Positions 24,950 to 33,565 of a stretch of 64,000 nt of DNA are shown here, piece after piece. The position numbers were made by a program, and so were the translations under genes. This DNA is from Nonomuraea zeae (GTDB taxonomy: Bacteria; Actinomycetota; Actinomycetes; Streptosporangiales; Streptosporangiaceae). How positions within the stretch are numbered: position 1 is the first letter of the stretch; each line of letters starts with the position of its first letter. The DNA lies in the NCBI RefSeq assembly GCF_005889725.1, contig NZ_VCKX01000023.1, positions 1 through 64,000 on the forward strand, written 5' to 3'. The notes under the pieces were generated by a model. It made no database searches. It was not told the origin of the DNA and saw only the letters and a program-made list of their open reading frames with translations.

Positions 24950-25351
24950 TCATCCCTCGCGCAGGAAGGACCCGTCGCCCGGCGGCGCGATCAGCCGGGC
25001 CGGGAACGCCGCGGCGCGCTGGGCGGCGGCGATCGCCTGCTCCACGTCGTCGTGCACGACCATGGCCTGCCTCGCGCCGGTGATCTCCAGCAGCCGGGCC
25101 GGGCTCGGCTGCAGCCCGGCCACGTGCAGGGCGACACCGTGGACGCGGGCCAGCGCGGCGGCGGCGAGCAGGACGGCCAGGCCGGAGCTGTCCATGAAGG
25201 TCAGCCGGCTCACATCCACGATCAGGTGCTCGTCGAGCCGGCGGCGCACCTGGTCGATGTAGCACTCCAGCTCGGCGGAGGTGGTGGTGTCGACCTCGCC
25301 GGACACGGAGATCAGCGTCGCGCCGGCGAGATGGCGGCTGGTGAGGATCAC
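24950..25351 (-). CDS. STAS-domain anti-sigma factor antagonist
   Basis: A 133-residue STAS protein with the phosphorylatable-serine motif LTFMDSSGLAVLL at about 50-62. Such proteins are dephosphorylated to release a sigma factor from an RsbW-type kinase. A C-terminal tail of about 25 residues (ARLIAPPGDGSFLREG) is longer than usual. The start overlaps the stop of the upstream paralogue (25348-25351). Confidence 0.9.
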   Translation of the reverse strand: MILTSRHLAGATLISVSGEVDTTTSAELECYIDQVRRRLDEHLIVDVSRLTFMDSSGLAVLLAAAALARVHGVALHVAGLQPSPARLLEITGARQAMVVHDDVEQAIAAAQRAAAFPARLIAPPGDGSFLREG

Positions 25352-25722
25352 TGGCGCTCCTGAAGACGGGTTTCGTGATCGTGCAACACCACGGCGACGG
25401 CCTCCTCGACGCCGGTGTGGATGTTCAGGGCGTCCCAGACGCCGGAGATCTGCAGCACGCGGGCCGGCAGATCCTGGACGGCCGCCAGGTGCAGGACGCC
25501 GCCCTGCACGCGGGTGGCGGCGTTGAGCCGGAGCAGCACCTGAAGGCCGCTGCTGTCCATGAACGTCAGCCCGCTCAGATCGAGCACCAGCGGCTCCCCC
25601 GGCCTGCGGGCGCTCTCGACGGAGGACTCCAGCCAGTCGGCGTTCGTGGAGTCGGCCTCACCGGCCACGGTGACCAGGACGCCGGTGACCAGCCGGCGCT
25701 CGTCCACACTCAAGGGGGACAT
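25348..25722 (-). CDS. STAS-domain anti-sigma factor antagonist (tandem paralogue)
   Basis: A 124-residue STAS protein with the motif LTFMDSSGLQVLL around residue 55. It is encoded directly before the second STAS gene with a 4-base overlap, and the two are clearly related (shared LTFMDSSGL, an ARVLQISG/ARLLEITG pair and a C-terminal VEEA/VEQA helix), indicating a tandem duplication. They may titrate the same or different kinases; none is adjacent, though an RsbW-like ATPase lies at 41243. Confidence 0.9.
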   Translation of the reverse strand: MSPLSVDERRLVTGVLVTVAGEADSTNADWLESSVESARRPGEPLVLDLSGLTFMDSSGLQVLLRLNAATRVQGGVLHLAAVQDLPARVLQISGVWDALNIHTGVEEAVAVVLHDHETRLQERQ

Positions 25723-25778
25723 ATCACCCTCGCTACGGCGCGCAGCGGGCCGTGACGCTGCGCGACGATCACGAGCAT
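25710..25778 (-). CDS. Possible 22-codon leader ORF before the STAS pair
   Basis: An ATG at 25778 opens a 22-codon frame (begins MLVIVAQRHGPLRA) that ends with TGA inside the first STAS gene, overlapping its start by 13 bases. A G-rich stretch (GGGGG) is about 7 bases before it. Termination so close to the STAS start could couple translation. The evidence is only position and spacing. Confidence 0.25.
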   Translation of the reverse strand: MLVIVAQRHGPLRAVARVICPP

Positions 25779-26012
25779 GGTGTCCCCCGTGGAGTCCGGC
25801 CGGACTGCGATGTCATGGTGCCGTTCACCGTCCACAGTAATGCGAAGGCGGCGGCCGGAGAGCCGGTTCGCCCGAGGTTCTCGGGCCCGCCCGGGAGCCG
25901 CCCGCCGCGCGGCCGGGCGGTGCGGGCGGGGCCGGGGCGGCCGACCCCACCGGCCGCCGTAGTGATATCAGTGGACCTGTTCCGAACGTCGTGAAGGCAG
26001 GGAAAGGACTCC

Positions 26013-27380
26013 ATGCCCGTCTCCCCCGGCCCGTTCACCGGCCGTACCGTCACCGGCCTCGCCCAGGACCTGCGCGAAGGGCGGACCAGCTCGGCCGAGC
26101 TGGTCGAGCAGGCGCTCGACGCCGTCGCCAAGCTCGATCCGCCGCTCAACGCGTTCGTCACCGTGGACGCCGACGGCGCGCGGGCCGCGGCGCGGCGGGC
26201 GGACGACGAGCTGGCCGCCGGCACCGACCGGGGCCCGCTGCACGGCGTGCCCGTCGGGGTGAAGGATCTCATCGACGTCGCGGGGCTGCCGTCGGCCAGG
26301 GGTTCGCGGCACTTCGCCGGTCACGTCCCGGACGCCGACGCCGTGTGCGTCACGCGCCTGCGCCGCGCCGGGGCGGTGGTCGTCGGCAAGACCACGACCC
26401 ACGAGTTCGCTTACGGCCCCACCGGCGACCGCTCCGCGAACGGCCCGTCGCGCAACCCCTGGGATCCGGCCCGCATGTCGGGCGGCTCCAGCGGCGGCAG
26501 CGCCGCGGCCGTGGCGGCGGGCATGGTGCCGCTGGCGCTCGGCACGGACACGGGCGGCTCCGTCCGCATCCCGGCCGCTCTGTGCGGGGTCGCCGGGTTC
26601 AAGCCGGCCTACGGGGCGATCCCCGAGGAGGGCGTCTTCCCCCTGTCGCGCAGCCTCGACCACGTCGGCGTCCTCGCGGGCGACGAGCGCGACTGCCTGA
26701 TCGCCTACCGCTGCCTGGCCGGGATCCCGGAGGACGCCCTCCCCGAGCCGGCCCAGGACGCCTGCGCCGTGCGCGTGGCGTGGCTGGACCCCGCCGGGCT
26801 GCTCGCCGGACTGCCCGCCGGGCTCTCCGCGGCCGCCGCGCGGGTGGCGAGCGTGGTGCGCGCGGCGTCGGGGGCGCGGGAGGAGGTCCGGCTGCTTCCG
26901 GGGACCGCCGAGGCGTTCAGGGAGGCGTACACGGTGATCCAGAGCTGCGAGACGGCGGCCGTGCACGGGCCGCGGCTGGCAGGGGCGCCGGAGCTGTTCG
27001 ACCCCGAGGTGGCCGAGCGGCTGCGCGCCGCCGCCGAGGTGCCCGGCTGGAAGTACGTCCAGGCCATGGAGGCGCGGCCGCGGCTGGCCGCGGCCGTCGC
27101 CGCGCTGTTCGAGCACCATGACGTGATCGCGCTGCCCGCCGTGCCGATCACCGCGCCCCTGCTCCAGGTGCGGGAGATCGAGCTGGACGGCGAGATCGTC
27201 GCCGTGCGCGCCGCCCTGCTCGCGCTGACCAGCCCGTGGAACCTGACCGGACGCCCCGCCCTGACCGTGCCGTCCGGGACCGTGGACGGCCTGCCGGTGG
27301 GGCTGCAGCTCATCTGCCGCCCCGGCCGCGAGCACCTGCTCTTCGAGGCCGCCGCCCGCCGGACGCCGCCGTCCCCATGA
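26013..27380 (+). CDS. Amidase (amidase signature family)
   Basis: A 455-residue hydrolase with the Ser-cisSer-Lys triad: Lys84 in GVPVGVKDLID, cis-Ser159 in GGSSGGS and nucleophile Ser183 in GTDTGGSVRIPA. The family cuts amide bonds (aryl-amides, carbamoyl compounds, glutaminyl-tRNA in GatA). It lacks GatB/GatC neighbours, so a catabolic amidase is most likely. The ATG at 26013 has a G/A-rich ribosome site. A stem GGCCGC-tccgt-GCGGCC at 27448-27464 follows and may attenuate read-through into the next gene. Confidence 0.93.
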   Translation: MPVSPGPFTGRTVTGLAQDLREGRTSSAELVEQALDAVAKLDPPLNAFVTVDADGARAAARRADDELAAGTDRGPLHGVPVGVKDLIDVAGLPSARGSRHFAGHVPDADAVCVTRLRRAGAVVVGKTTTHEFAYGPTGDRSANGPSRNPWDPARMSGGSSGGSAAAVAAGMVPLALGTDTGGSVRIPAALCGVAGFKPAYGAIPEEGVFPLSRSLDHVGVLAGDERDCLIAYRCLAGIPEDALPEPAQDACAVRVAWLDPAGLLAGLPAGLSAAAARVASVVRAASGAREEVRLLPGTAEAFREAYTVIQSCETAAVHGPRLAGAPELFDPEVAERLRAAAEVPGWKYVQAMEARPRLAAAVAALFEHHDVIALPAVPITAPLLQVREIELDGEIVAVRAALLALTSPWNLTGRPALTVPSGTVDGLPVGLQLICRPGREHLLFEAAARRTPPSP

Positions 27381-27485
27381 GCCCGGGCCTCCGGCGCGCC
27401 GGGCGGGGAGGCATTCACCGGGCCGGACGGGGAAGTGGCCCGCGTGCGGCCGCTCCGTGCGGCCCGCAGTGAGGAGAAGGTCATC

Positions 27486-27530
27486 ATGAGGATCGGGCCA
27501 TCGCGCCGCGCGACCCCGGTAAGGGGCTGA
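27486..27530 (+). CDS. Possible 14-codon leader peptide before the dehalogenase-like gene
   Basis: A very strong ribosome site (GAGGAGAAGG, 27471-27480) precedes ATG 27486, which opens the 14-residue frame MRIGPSRRATPVRG ending TGA at 27530, only 4 bases before the TTG start of the hydrolase. The best ribosome site of the region therefore serves the small ORF, suggesting translational coupling or attenuation. Confidence 0.4.
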   Translation: MRIGPSRRATPVRG

Positions 27531-27534
27531 GACG

Positions 27535-28422
27535 TTGTTCGAGGACTTCGAGGCCGAGCTGATCCGGGTCGAGGGCGCGGACGTCTTCACCCGCCACGGC
27601 GGCGAGGGGCCGCCCGTGCTGCTGCTCCACGGCCACCCCCGGACCTCGGCCACGTGGCACCGGGTCGCCCCCCGGCTGGTGGCCGAGGGCTTCACCGTCG
27701 TGTGCCCCGACCTGAGGGGATACGGCCGCTCCCGCGGCCCGGCGCCCGCCCCGGACCACTCGGCGCACTCCAAACGGGCCGTCGCGGGTGACCTGATGGC
27801 GGTGATGCGCGCGCTCGGCCACCGGCGTTTCGCGCTCGCCGGGCACGACCGGGGCAGCTACGTCGCGCTGCGGCTCGCCCTGGACCACCCGGAGAGCGTC
27901 TCGCGCGTCGCGCTCCTGGACTCCATCCCGATCAGCGAGCACCTCTCGCGCATCACCCCGTCGTTCGCGACGCGGTGGTGGCACTGGTTCTTCTTCGCCC
28001 AGCCCGGCATCCCCGAACGCGTCATCAACGCCGACCCCGACGGCTGGTACCACGGCGACCCGCTGAGCATGGGGCAGGAGAACTACGACGAATGGCGCGC
28101 GGCCACCAGGAACCCCGAGGTGGTGCGGGCCATGCTGGAGGACTACCGGGCCGGGCTCACCGTCGACCGGCGCCACGAGGAGGACGACCGGGCGGCCGGC
28201 GCGCGGCTGCGCTGTCCCGCGTTGATCCTGTGGTCGCTCAAGGACGATCTCGAGGAGCTGTACGGGGACCCGCTGCGGATCTGGCGGGACTGGGCGGAGG
28301 ACGTGCGCGGGCACGGCATCGACTCCGGGCACCACATGGCCGAGGAGGCTCCGGACGAGCTCGCCGCCGCCCTGGCCGGCTTCTTCGGCGCTCAGAAGGC
28401 GGCACGGCCGCCGGTCCGGTGA
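27535..28422 (+). CDS. Alpha/beta hydrolase, fluoroacetate-dehalogenase-like
   Basis: A 295-residue hydrolase that resembles haloacetate dehalogenases: HGHPRTSATWHRVAP (oxyanion region), DLRGYGRS, and Asp105 in GHDRGSYVALRLALDHP, where an Asp rather than Ser is the nucleophile, with His266 in DSGHHMAEEAP. It would hydrolyse a carbon-halogen bond or an epoxide. The start is TTG 27535 with AAGGGG 8 bases upstream; no ATG/GTG gives the same N-terminus. The gene follows a possible leader ORF. Its stop is part of a degenerate tandem repeat. Confidence 0.85.
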   Translation: MFEDFEAELIRVEGADVFTRHGGEGPPVLLLHGHPRTSATWHRVAPRLVAEGFTVVCPDLRGYGRSRGPAPAPDHSAHSKRAVAGDLMAVMRALGHRRFALAGHDRGSYVALRLALDHPESVSRVALLDSIPISEHLSRITPSFATRWWHWFFFAQPGIPERVINADPDGWYHGDPLSMGQENYDEWRAATRNPEVVRAMLEDYRAGLTVDRRHEEDDRAAGARLRCPALILWSLKDDLEELYGDPLRIWRDWAEDVRGHGIDSGHHMAEEAPDELAAALAGFFGAQKAARPPVR

Positions 28423-28503
28423 GCACAGGCGGCACGCCGATCCGGGGGAAGGGCGGCACGCCGGTCCGGTGAGGAAGGGCGGCGCGGCCGGGTGGCCGGC
28501 CGC
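28398..28503. repeat. Degenerate GGCGGCAC repeat over the hydrolase stop codon
   Basis: Units beginning GGCGGCAC or GGCGGCGC start at 28398, 28428, 28452 and 28478 (spacing 30, 24 and 26). The first contains the last codons and TGA of the hydrolase gene, and GCCGGTCCGGTGA recurs in the third unit 50 bases on. Confidence 0.75.
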
Positions 28504-28551
28504 CCCTCGCCCGGATCGTGCGCGGCGCGCGGGGCGGTTCGCGTCCCCGGG

Positions 28552-28603
28552 CCGGGTGCGCGGGCCGGGTGCGCGGGCCGGGTGCGCGGGCCGGGTGCGC
28601 GGG
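28552..28603. repeat. 13-bp tandem repeat, four perfect copies
   Basis: CCGGGTGCGCGGG is repeated exactly four times (28552, 28565, 28578, 28591) directly beyond the 3' end of the leftward beta-helix gene, which stops at 28613. Confidence 0.95.
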
Positions 28604-28612
28604 TGGATCGCG

Positions 28613-29725
28613 TCAGGGTTGGCAGTCGAGCTGGGTGCCCGGCCGGGCGGTGACCGCGCCGTAGTAGCGGACCTTGCCGCACGGGTCCTGGCCGCCGGTG
28701 ACGACGTTGCCGGTCACCACCACGTCGGTGATGGGCGCGGCGTCGGCGCGGACGGCGATGGCGTCGCGCGCCCCGGTGTTGCTCACGCGGTTGCCGGTGA
28801 TCTCCACCGTGCGCAGGGCGGCGCCGTCGACGGACTTGACGTAGACGCCGCCGGCGCAGGAGTCCAGCTCGTTGTCGGCGATGCGCACGTTCTGGGCGTT
28901 GAGCGTGGCGATGCCGTCCCAGCGGGTGTTGCGCACGACGTTGCCCTCGATCCGCACGCGGGTGTGCGGATGGGCGGGGTCGGAGGTGTGGGAGCCGGTG
29001 AACTGGCCCCACCCCGCCTGCGAGCCGGAGGTGTCGCAGGTGTTGCCGCTCAGCAGGATGTCGGTGCAGGGGGTCAGGTCGCTGGCGCCGCCCCAGGTGT
29101 TGCCGCCCGCGGGCAGGTCGAGCTGGACGGCCTCGCCGTGCCACAGCCCCTGGCCGGGGTCGGCGATCCAGCCTTTGAGCGCGCATCCGCGCACCGTGCC
29201 GCGGCGTACGGCGTTGAGCTCGATCCCGTGCCACCATTTGACGTTCCACATGGTGACGTCCTGGATGAGCACGTCGCTGGCGTGCACGAAGGTGATCCCG
29301 TTCATGGCGGGCGCCTGGCCGGGCACGCCGCGCTGGACGAAGTCCCACACGGGGTCCCAGCTGCCGCCGGTGACGGCGATGTTGCCGGCGGCCGCGTAGC
29401 CGCCGGTGGTGGCGCCGACCGCGTTGAGCACCATGGTGTGCTTGACGCCGGTGGCGGGGAACCTGGCCACGATCCTGGCGTCCGTGGCGTCCAGGTGGGT
29501 GTTGCGGTAGACGATCAGCGGCTGGGTGAGGAGGTAGGTGGCCTTGGGGACCTTGGCCACGTACCGGCCGGCCGCGTCCTTGGTCCCCTGGCCGTCTCTC
29601 GCGGCGTTCAGCAGTTGCTGGATCTTGGAGCCGGCCACGTAGGCGGGCAGTGCCGAGGGCCGGGTGAACGCGTGCCCGGCCAGCATCGCCGCCGTGCCGC
29701 CGAATAAGGCTCTTCGTCCGATCAT
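28613..29725 (-). CDS. Secreted right-handed parallel beta-helix protein
   Basis: A 370-residue protein with a twin-arginine-like export signal (MIGRRALFGGTAAMLAGHAF) and a long parallel beta-helix made of repeating turns such as ITGNRVSNTGARDAIAV and IEGNVVRNTRWDGIA. The fold is that of polysaccharide lyases, glycoside hydrolases and adhesins; catalytic residues cannot be picked out. ATG 29725 is chosen since the frame upstream codes for a low-complexity Arg/Gly/Pro stretch without a signal. It lies 65 bases downstream of the MFS gene on the same strand. Confidence 0.87.
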   Translation of the reverse strand: MIGRRALFGGTAAMLAGHAFTRPSALPAYVAGSKIQQLLNAARDGQGTKDAAGRYVAKVPKATYLLTQPLIVYRNTHLDATDARIVARFPATGVKHTMVLNAVGATTGGYAAAGNIAVTGGSWDPVWDFVQRGVPGQAPAMNGITFVHASDVLIQDVTMWNVKWWHGIELNAVRRGTVRGCALKGWIADPGQGLWHGEAVQLDLPAGGNTWGGASDLTPCTDILLSGNTCDTSGSQAGWGQFTGSHTSDPAHPHTRVRIEGNVVRNTRWDGIATLNAQNVRIADNELDSCAGGVYVKSVDGAALRTVEITGNRVSNTGARDAIAVRADAAPITDVVVTGNVVTGGQDPCGKVRYYGAVTARPGTQLDCQP

Positions 29726-29790
29726 GGCGCCCGACTCTCGTGCCAGGACCGGCCCGCTGTCAACCGGGCCGGCCCGTACGAGAGGGACTG

Positions 29791-31392
29791 TCAGTGGGCG
29801 GCCGGGACGTCGGCGGGGGCCTGGCCGCGCCGGACGGTCAGCGCCGCCGCGACCGCGCCCGCGACGCACAGCACGCCGGTGACGGTCAGCGCGGTGTGGA
29901 ACCCGGCCACGAACGCCTGGTGGCTGCCCTCGATGACGGCGGCCTTCAGCGCCTGCGGCATGGCGGCGGTGACCGGGGCGACGCCCTGGGCGACCGCGCT
30001 CACGGCCCCCTCCAGCTCGCGGGCGGTGGCGGCGGGGGTGCCCGCGCCGGTGAGCGCGCCGAACAGGGTGGCGCCCGCCTTGCCCGCCAGGATCGAGGCC
30101 AGCACGGAGGTGCCCAGCGCGCCGCCCAGCTGCAGCGCCGTGGTCTGCAGGCCGCCCGCGACGCCCGCGTCACGGACCGGCGCGTTGCCGACGACGGCCT
30201 CGGACGAGGCGGACATCACCAGCCCGACCCCCAGCCCCAGCAGGACGAACCCGGGCCACAGGGAGTGGTAGGACGAGCTCGTCCCCGCCCCCAGGAGCGA
30301 GAACGCGGCCACGGCCTGCGACGCCATGCCCAGCGGCATGGTCAGCCGGGGGCCGAAGCGCTCGGTGAGCTTGGCGCCGATGGGCGGCGCGACGATGGAG
30401 GCGAGGCTGAGCGGCAGCGTGTAGACGCCGGTCATCACCGCGCTGTATCCGCGCACGTTCTGCAGGTAGAGCATGAGCAGGAAGATCACGCCGAGCAGCA
30501 CGAAGAAGTTCAGCGCGGTGATGATCGTGCCGGCCGTCAGCGACGGGTTCCTGAACAGCCGCATGGGCAGCAGCGGGTGCCGGCGCCGGGCCTCGAAGAG
30601 GCCGAACCCGGCGAGGACCAGGAGGCCGAGCGCCAGGCAGCCGAGCGTGGCGGCCGAGCCCCAGCCCCAGGTCTCGCCCTTGACCACGCCGAAGACCAGG
30701 ATGAGCATGCCGAGGGCGAGCAGGATCACGCCCGTGACATCGAAGCGCTCCCGTCCGCCGGCCGGCTTGGTCCTGGGCAGCACGCGCAGGCCGAAGACGA
30801 GGCCGGCCAGGCCGATCGGTGCGTTGATGTAGAAGACCCACTCCCAGCCCACGCGCTCGACGAGCAGCCCGCCGACGATGGGGCCCAGCGCGGTGGAGAC
30901 GGAGGAGACCATCGCCCAGAGGCCCACCGCCATCCCGAACTTCCGCGGCGCGAAGACCGCGCGGATCAGGCCCAGGGTGTTGGGCATCATCAGCGCGGCG
31001 AACACACCCTGGGCGGCGCGGAAGGCGATGACCCCGCCGATCGAGCCGACCAGCCCGATGGCGACCGAGGACAGGACGAAGCCGGCCATGCCGGCGAGGA
31101 AGAAGGTGCGCCGGCCGAACCGGTCGCCCAGCTTGCCGCCGAGGATCAGCAGCGCGGCGAGCGCCAGCAGGTAGGAGTTGGTCACCCACTGCAGCTGCGA
31201 CAGCGACGCGTTCAGGTCGGCGCTGATGTACGGGTTGGCGATGGACACCACGCTGCTGTCGAGGCTGACCATGAACAGCCCGAAGCAGACGGCGGCGAGG
31301 GTGAGCCAGGGATTGACGCGTGCGGGGTGCGCGGCGGGGGCCGCGCCGTCCGTGGAGGGAGCACTATGACGGTCCACGGATGGAGGTGTCAT
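29791..31392 (-). CDS. MFS drug-efflux transporter, 14-TM DHA2 (EmrB/QacA) family
   Basis: A 533-residue proton antiporter with about fourteen helices. Motif A (GGKLGDRFGRRTFF) lies near residues 84-97, the first helix carries LDSSVVSIANPYI, and motif C-like GPIVGGLL is in helix 5. It should export toxic organic compounds. It follows the MarR gene after a 59-base gap that contains a hairpin, and the pair has the standard layout of a MarR-controlled pump. Confidence 0.93.
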   Translation of the reverse strand: MTPPSVDRHSAPSTDGAAPAAHPARVNPWLTLAAVCFGLFMVSLDSSVVSIANPYISADLNASLSQLQWVTNSYLLALAALLILGGKLGDRFGRRTFFLAGMAGFVLSSVAIGLVGSIGGVIAFRAAQGVFAALMMPNTLGLIRAVFAPRKFGMAVGLWAMVSSVSTALGPIVGGLLVERVGWEWVFYINAPIGLAGLVFGLRVLPRTKPAGGRERFDVTGVILLALGMLILVFGVVKGETWGWGSAATLGCLALGLLVLAGFGLFEARRRHPLLPMRLFRNPSLTAGTIITALNFFVLLGVIFLLMLYLQNVRGYSAVMTGVYTLPLSLASIVAPPIGAKLTERFGPRLTMPLGMASQAVAAFSLLGAGTSSSYHSLWPGFVLLGLGVGLVMSASSEAVVGNAPVRDAGVAGGLQTTALQLGGALGTSVLASILAGKAGATLFGALTGAGTPAATARELEGAVSAVAQGVAPVTAAMPQALKAAVIEGSHQAFVAGFHTALTVTGVLCVAGAVAAALTVRRGQAPADVPAAH

Positions 31393-31438
31393 GAAAGGGG
31401 AGATCCTTGTTCTTCGGTACGGCTCTCACGAGCTGACT

Positions 31439-31463
31439 GCCGCCGGAGGCGTCATCCGGCGGC
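31439..31463 (-). terminator. Hairpin spanning the marR stop (attenuator-like)
   Basis: Nine-bp arms GCCGCCGGA (31439-31447) and TCCGGCGGC (31455-31463) with a 7-base loop flank and include the MarR stop region. In the marR-MFS message this would sit between the two genes and could lower pump expression. Confidence 0.55.
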
Positions 31464-31934
31464 GGGGTGCACCCTGCGGAGCAGGGCGTCGAGTGCGGGC
31501 AGGGCCTGCCCGATGGCCGCGACCTCGTCGTCGCTCAAACCGTTCAGGCCGTCGCCGAGGACGCCGGAGGTCAGCGCGTCGGCGACCGCGAACCGCCGGT
31601 CGGCCTCCTCGGTGGTGTGCAGGTGGGCCAGGCGGCGGTCGGCCGGGTCGGGAACCCGTTCGAGCTCGCCCTGGGCGACGAGCTGCGTCACCAGGGCGCT
31701 GAGGTTGTTGGGCTTCATCAGCAGCTCCTCCGCCGCCTCGCGCACGGTGATCCCCGGCCGCTCCTTCACCAGCCGCACCAGCGCGAGCTGGCCTTCCGGA
31801 AGGAGGGGATGCGGGAATTCGAGGCGCACGCGCCGCTCCACGGCCCGCGCCAGGCGCGGCAGCAGCGCGCCCAGCCGGGACACGACCTCGGGGGAGGCGG
31901 TGACGGCCGGGCCGTCAGGGGCGGGAGCGGGCAC
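31452..31934 (-). CDS. MarR family transcriptional regulator
   Basis: A 160-residue winged-helix repressor; the recognition region is ITVREAAEELLMKPNNLSAL followed by the wing DPADRRLAHLHTT. It starts at GTG 31934, which sits 7 bases after a consensus-like -10, so the message is probably leaderless. It should repress itself and the MFS pump and respond to the pump's substrates. The operator is the long AT-rich dyad at 31945-31980. Confidence 0.93.
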   Translation of the reverse strand: MPAPAPDGPAVTASPEVVSRLGALLPRLARAVERRVRLEFPHPLLPEGQLALVRLVKERPGITVREAAEELLMKPNNLSALVTQLVAQGELERVPDPADRRLAHLHTTEEADRRFAVADALTSGVLGDGLNGLSDDEVAAIGQALPALDALLRRVHPAAG

Positions 31935-31941
31935 GCCGTCC

Positions 31942-31980
31942 AGAATAGGTATGTAAACATAGCTATGTCAAAATACCTAT
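31942..31980 (-). promoter_or_regulatory. MarR promoter with nested operator dyad
   Basis: Centred at 31962/31963 are a perfect 12-bp palindrome ACATAGCTATGT (31957-31968) and, around it, outer arms ATAGGTAT (31945-31952) and ATACCTAT (31973-31980); 15 of 18 positions pair overall. Leftward, TTGACA (complement of 31966-31971) and TATTCT (complement of 31942-31947) form a promoter with 18-base spacing inside the dyad. The strong A+T content stands out in this genome. Confidence 0.85.
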
Positions 31981-32017
31981 CCACGCGGCAAACGGATCAT
32001 GGCGTTAGCGTCGTTCC

Positions 32018-32710
32018 ATGACGAACAGCGGTACGGGGCCAGGCCCCATCACTCCTGACGGCTCCCCTGTCGACTTCTACAGCCTGCTCGAACCCGGCGC
32101 CGAGCCGGAGATCGCCGCCCGGGTGACCCCCTCCGGCGGCACGATCCTGGAGCTGGGCGCGGGCGCAGGCCGGGTCACGCACGCGCTCGTCGAGCGCGGT
32201 TTCGACGTGGTGGCCGTGGACGAGTCCCCCGAGATGCTGGCCCGCGTCCGCGGCGCGCGGACGGTCCTCGGCCGGGTCCAGGAGCTGCGGCTGGACGAGC
32301 GCTTCGACACGGTCATGCTGGCCTCCCAGCTCGTGAACACCGTGGACGACACGCTCAGGCGCGACTTCCTGGCCGCCTGCGCGCGGCACGTCAAACCCGG
32401 CGGCGCGGTGCTGATCCAGTGGATCTCCGCCGACGGGCACGACAGGTGGCGCGCGGGGACCGGCCGGCAGGACGGCGCCGTGACGATCACGATGACGGCG
32501 GTCGAGGAGACGTCCCCGGGGATCTTCCACGCGACGATGCGGTACGCCCACGAGGGCCCCGGCGACGCCGGCGGCAGCGTGTGGACGCAGTCGTTCGCCT
32601 CCAAGCGGCTCACCGACGAGGAGCTGGCGGCGGAGCTGGCCGGGGCCGGGTTGCGGCTGGAGCGGTTCCTGACCGAGGACCGCATGTGGCTGCTGGCGGT
32701 GCCCGCGTGA
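32018..32710 (+). CDS. Class I SAM-dependent methyltransferase
   Basis: A 230-residue methyltransferase with motif I ILELGAGAGRVT at about 43-54, the acidic residue VVAVDESPEML that binds the SAM ribose, and a post-motif LAACARHVKPGGAVLIQW. The substrate is a small molecule of unknown identity. It is divergent from the MarR-MFS pair and shares the 83-base region that contains the MarR dyad, so it may be under the same repressor. Confidence 0.9.
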   Translation: MTNSGTGPGPITPDGSPVDFYSLLEPGAEPEIAARVTPSGGTILELGAGAGRVTHALVERGFDVVAVDESPEMLARVRGARTVLGRVQELRLDERFDTVMLASQLVNTVDDTLRRDFLAACARHVKPGGAVLIQWISADGHDRWRAGTGRQDGAVTITMTAVEETSPGIFHATMRYAHEGPGDAGGSVWTQSFASKRLTDEELAAELAGAGLRLERFLTEDRMWLLAVPA

Positions 32711-32794
32711 GCGCCTTTACGTTGTAGATCACATAATCGCCTCGATGTCGCGAAAATTACTGGAAAATGCTGGGACTGTTGGTACGCTCGCGCC

Positions 32795-33565
32795 ATGAGT
32801 GACCAGCTGGACGATCTTGAGCGACGGATCGACGAGCTGCGGGCCGGGGTGCGCACGGCGATGCGGGTCAGGGACAGCGCGACCGCCCGCACCCTGCGCG
32901 CCGAGCTGCGCTCGGCCGAGCGCGCCTGGGACGCCCTGGTGAGCGGCGAGCCGGCCAGGCCCAAGCCCGAGCCGCCGCGCCTGGTCACCGTGCGCGAGCA
33001 GGTGCACCAGGGGCTGCGGCTCCTGGGGGCGTCCGCCCAGCCGAGGCTGGTCGTGGCCGTCAGCGACGCGTTCTTCGGCGGCACGATCCGCAGCAGCCAG
33101 CTCACCAGCCTGCGCAGGGACGAGGAGCGCTCGTTCAGGTCCTCGCCGTTCGGGCGGCCGTACTATCTGTGCGCCGCGCTAACGGACCGCCTCTCCCCCG
33201 CCCGCGGCCTGCTGACGCTCAGCTCCTGGCCGATCGAGCGGCGCGTGGTCGGCCCGCTCAGCCCTCGCGTCGACTTCCTGACCTGCGCCATCGCGGTGGC
33301 CGAGCACGAGAGCGACGACGGGCGGGCGGCCCGCTTACTGGTCAGGATGGCCAGGAACATCCCCGGCGCCACCGACGCCACGTTCGGGCCGCCGGACCCC
33401 GCCCGGGTGATCGAGGCGGCCCGCGCCGAGCTGGCCGTGCACGCCGAACGCGACACGCGGGACCGCGCCGAGCTGGCCGGACGCGCCGTGGCGCAGCTCG
33501 GTGACGCCGCCCGGCTGTTCGGCGCCGCTACGCTGAGCACGATCAAGAAGGAGAAGGCGAAGTGA
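32795..33565 (+). CDS. Unknown coiled-coil/wHTH-like protein, first gene of the nuclease-helicase operon
   Basis: A 256-residue protein of unknown family. Residues 1-50 are charged and heptad-like (LDDLERRIDELRAG..., ELRSAERAWDAL), predicting a coiled coil. Residues 62-165 hold a compact domain with GTIRSSQLTSLRRDEERSF and RPYYLCAALT, which has the look of a winged-helix DNA-binding unit, then SWPIERRVVGPLSPRVDFL. The C-terminus is helical and Lys-rich (STIKKEKAK). Its stop overlaps the nuclease start as GTGA, so it is translated with it. It may be the DNA- or partner-binding subunit of the complex; that is inference. Confidence 0.8.
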   Translation: MSDQLDDLERRIDELRAGVRTAMRVRDSATARTLRAELRSAERAWDALVSGEPARPKPEPPRLVTVREQVHQGLRLLGASAQPRLVVAVSDAFFGGTIRSSQLTSLRRDEERSFRSSPFGRPYYLCAALTDRLSPARGLLTLSSWPIERRVVGPLSPRVDFLTCAIAVAEHESDDGRAARLLVRMARNIPGATDATFGPPDPARVIEAARAELAVHAERDTRDRAELAGRAVAQLGDAARLFGAATLSTIKKEKAK

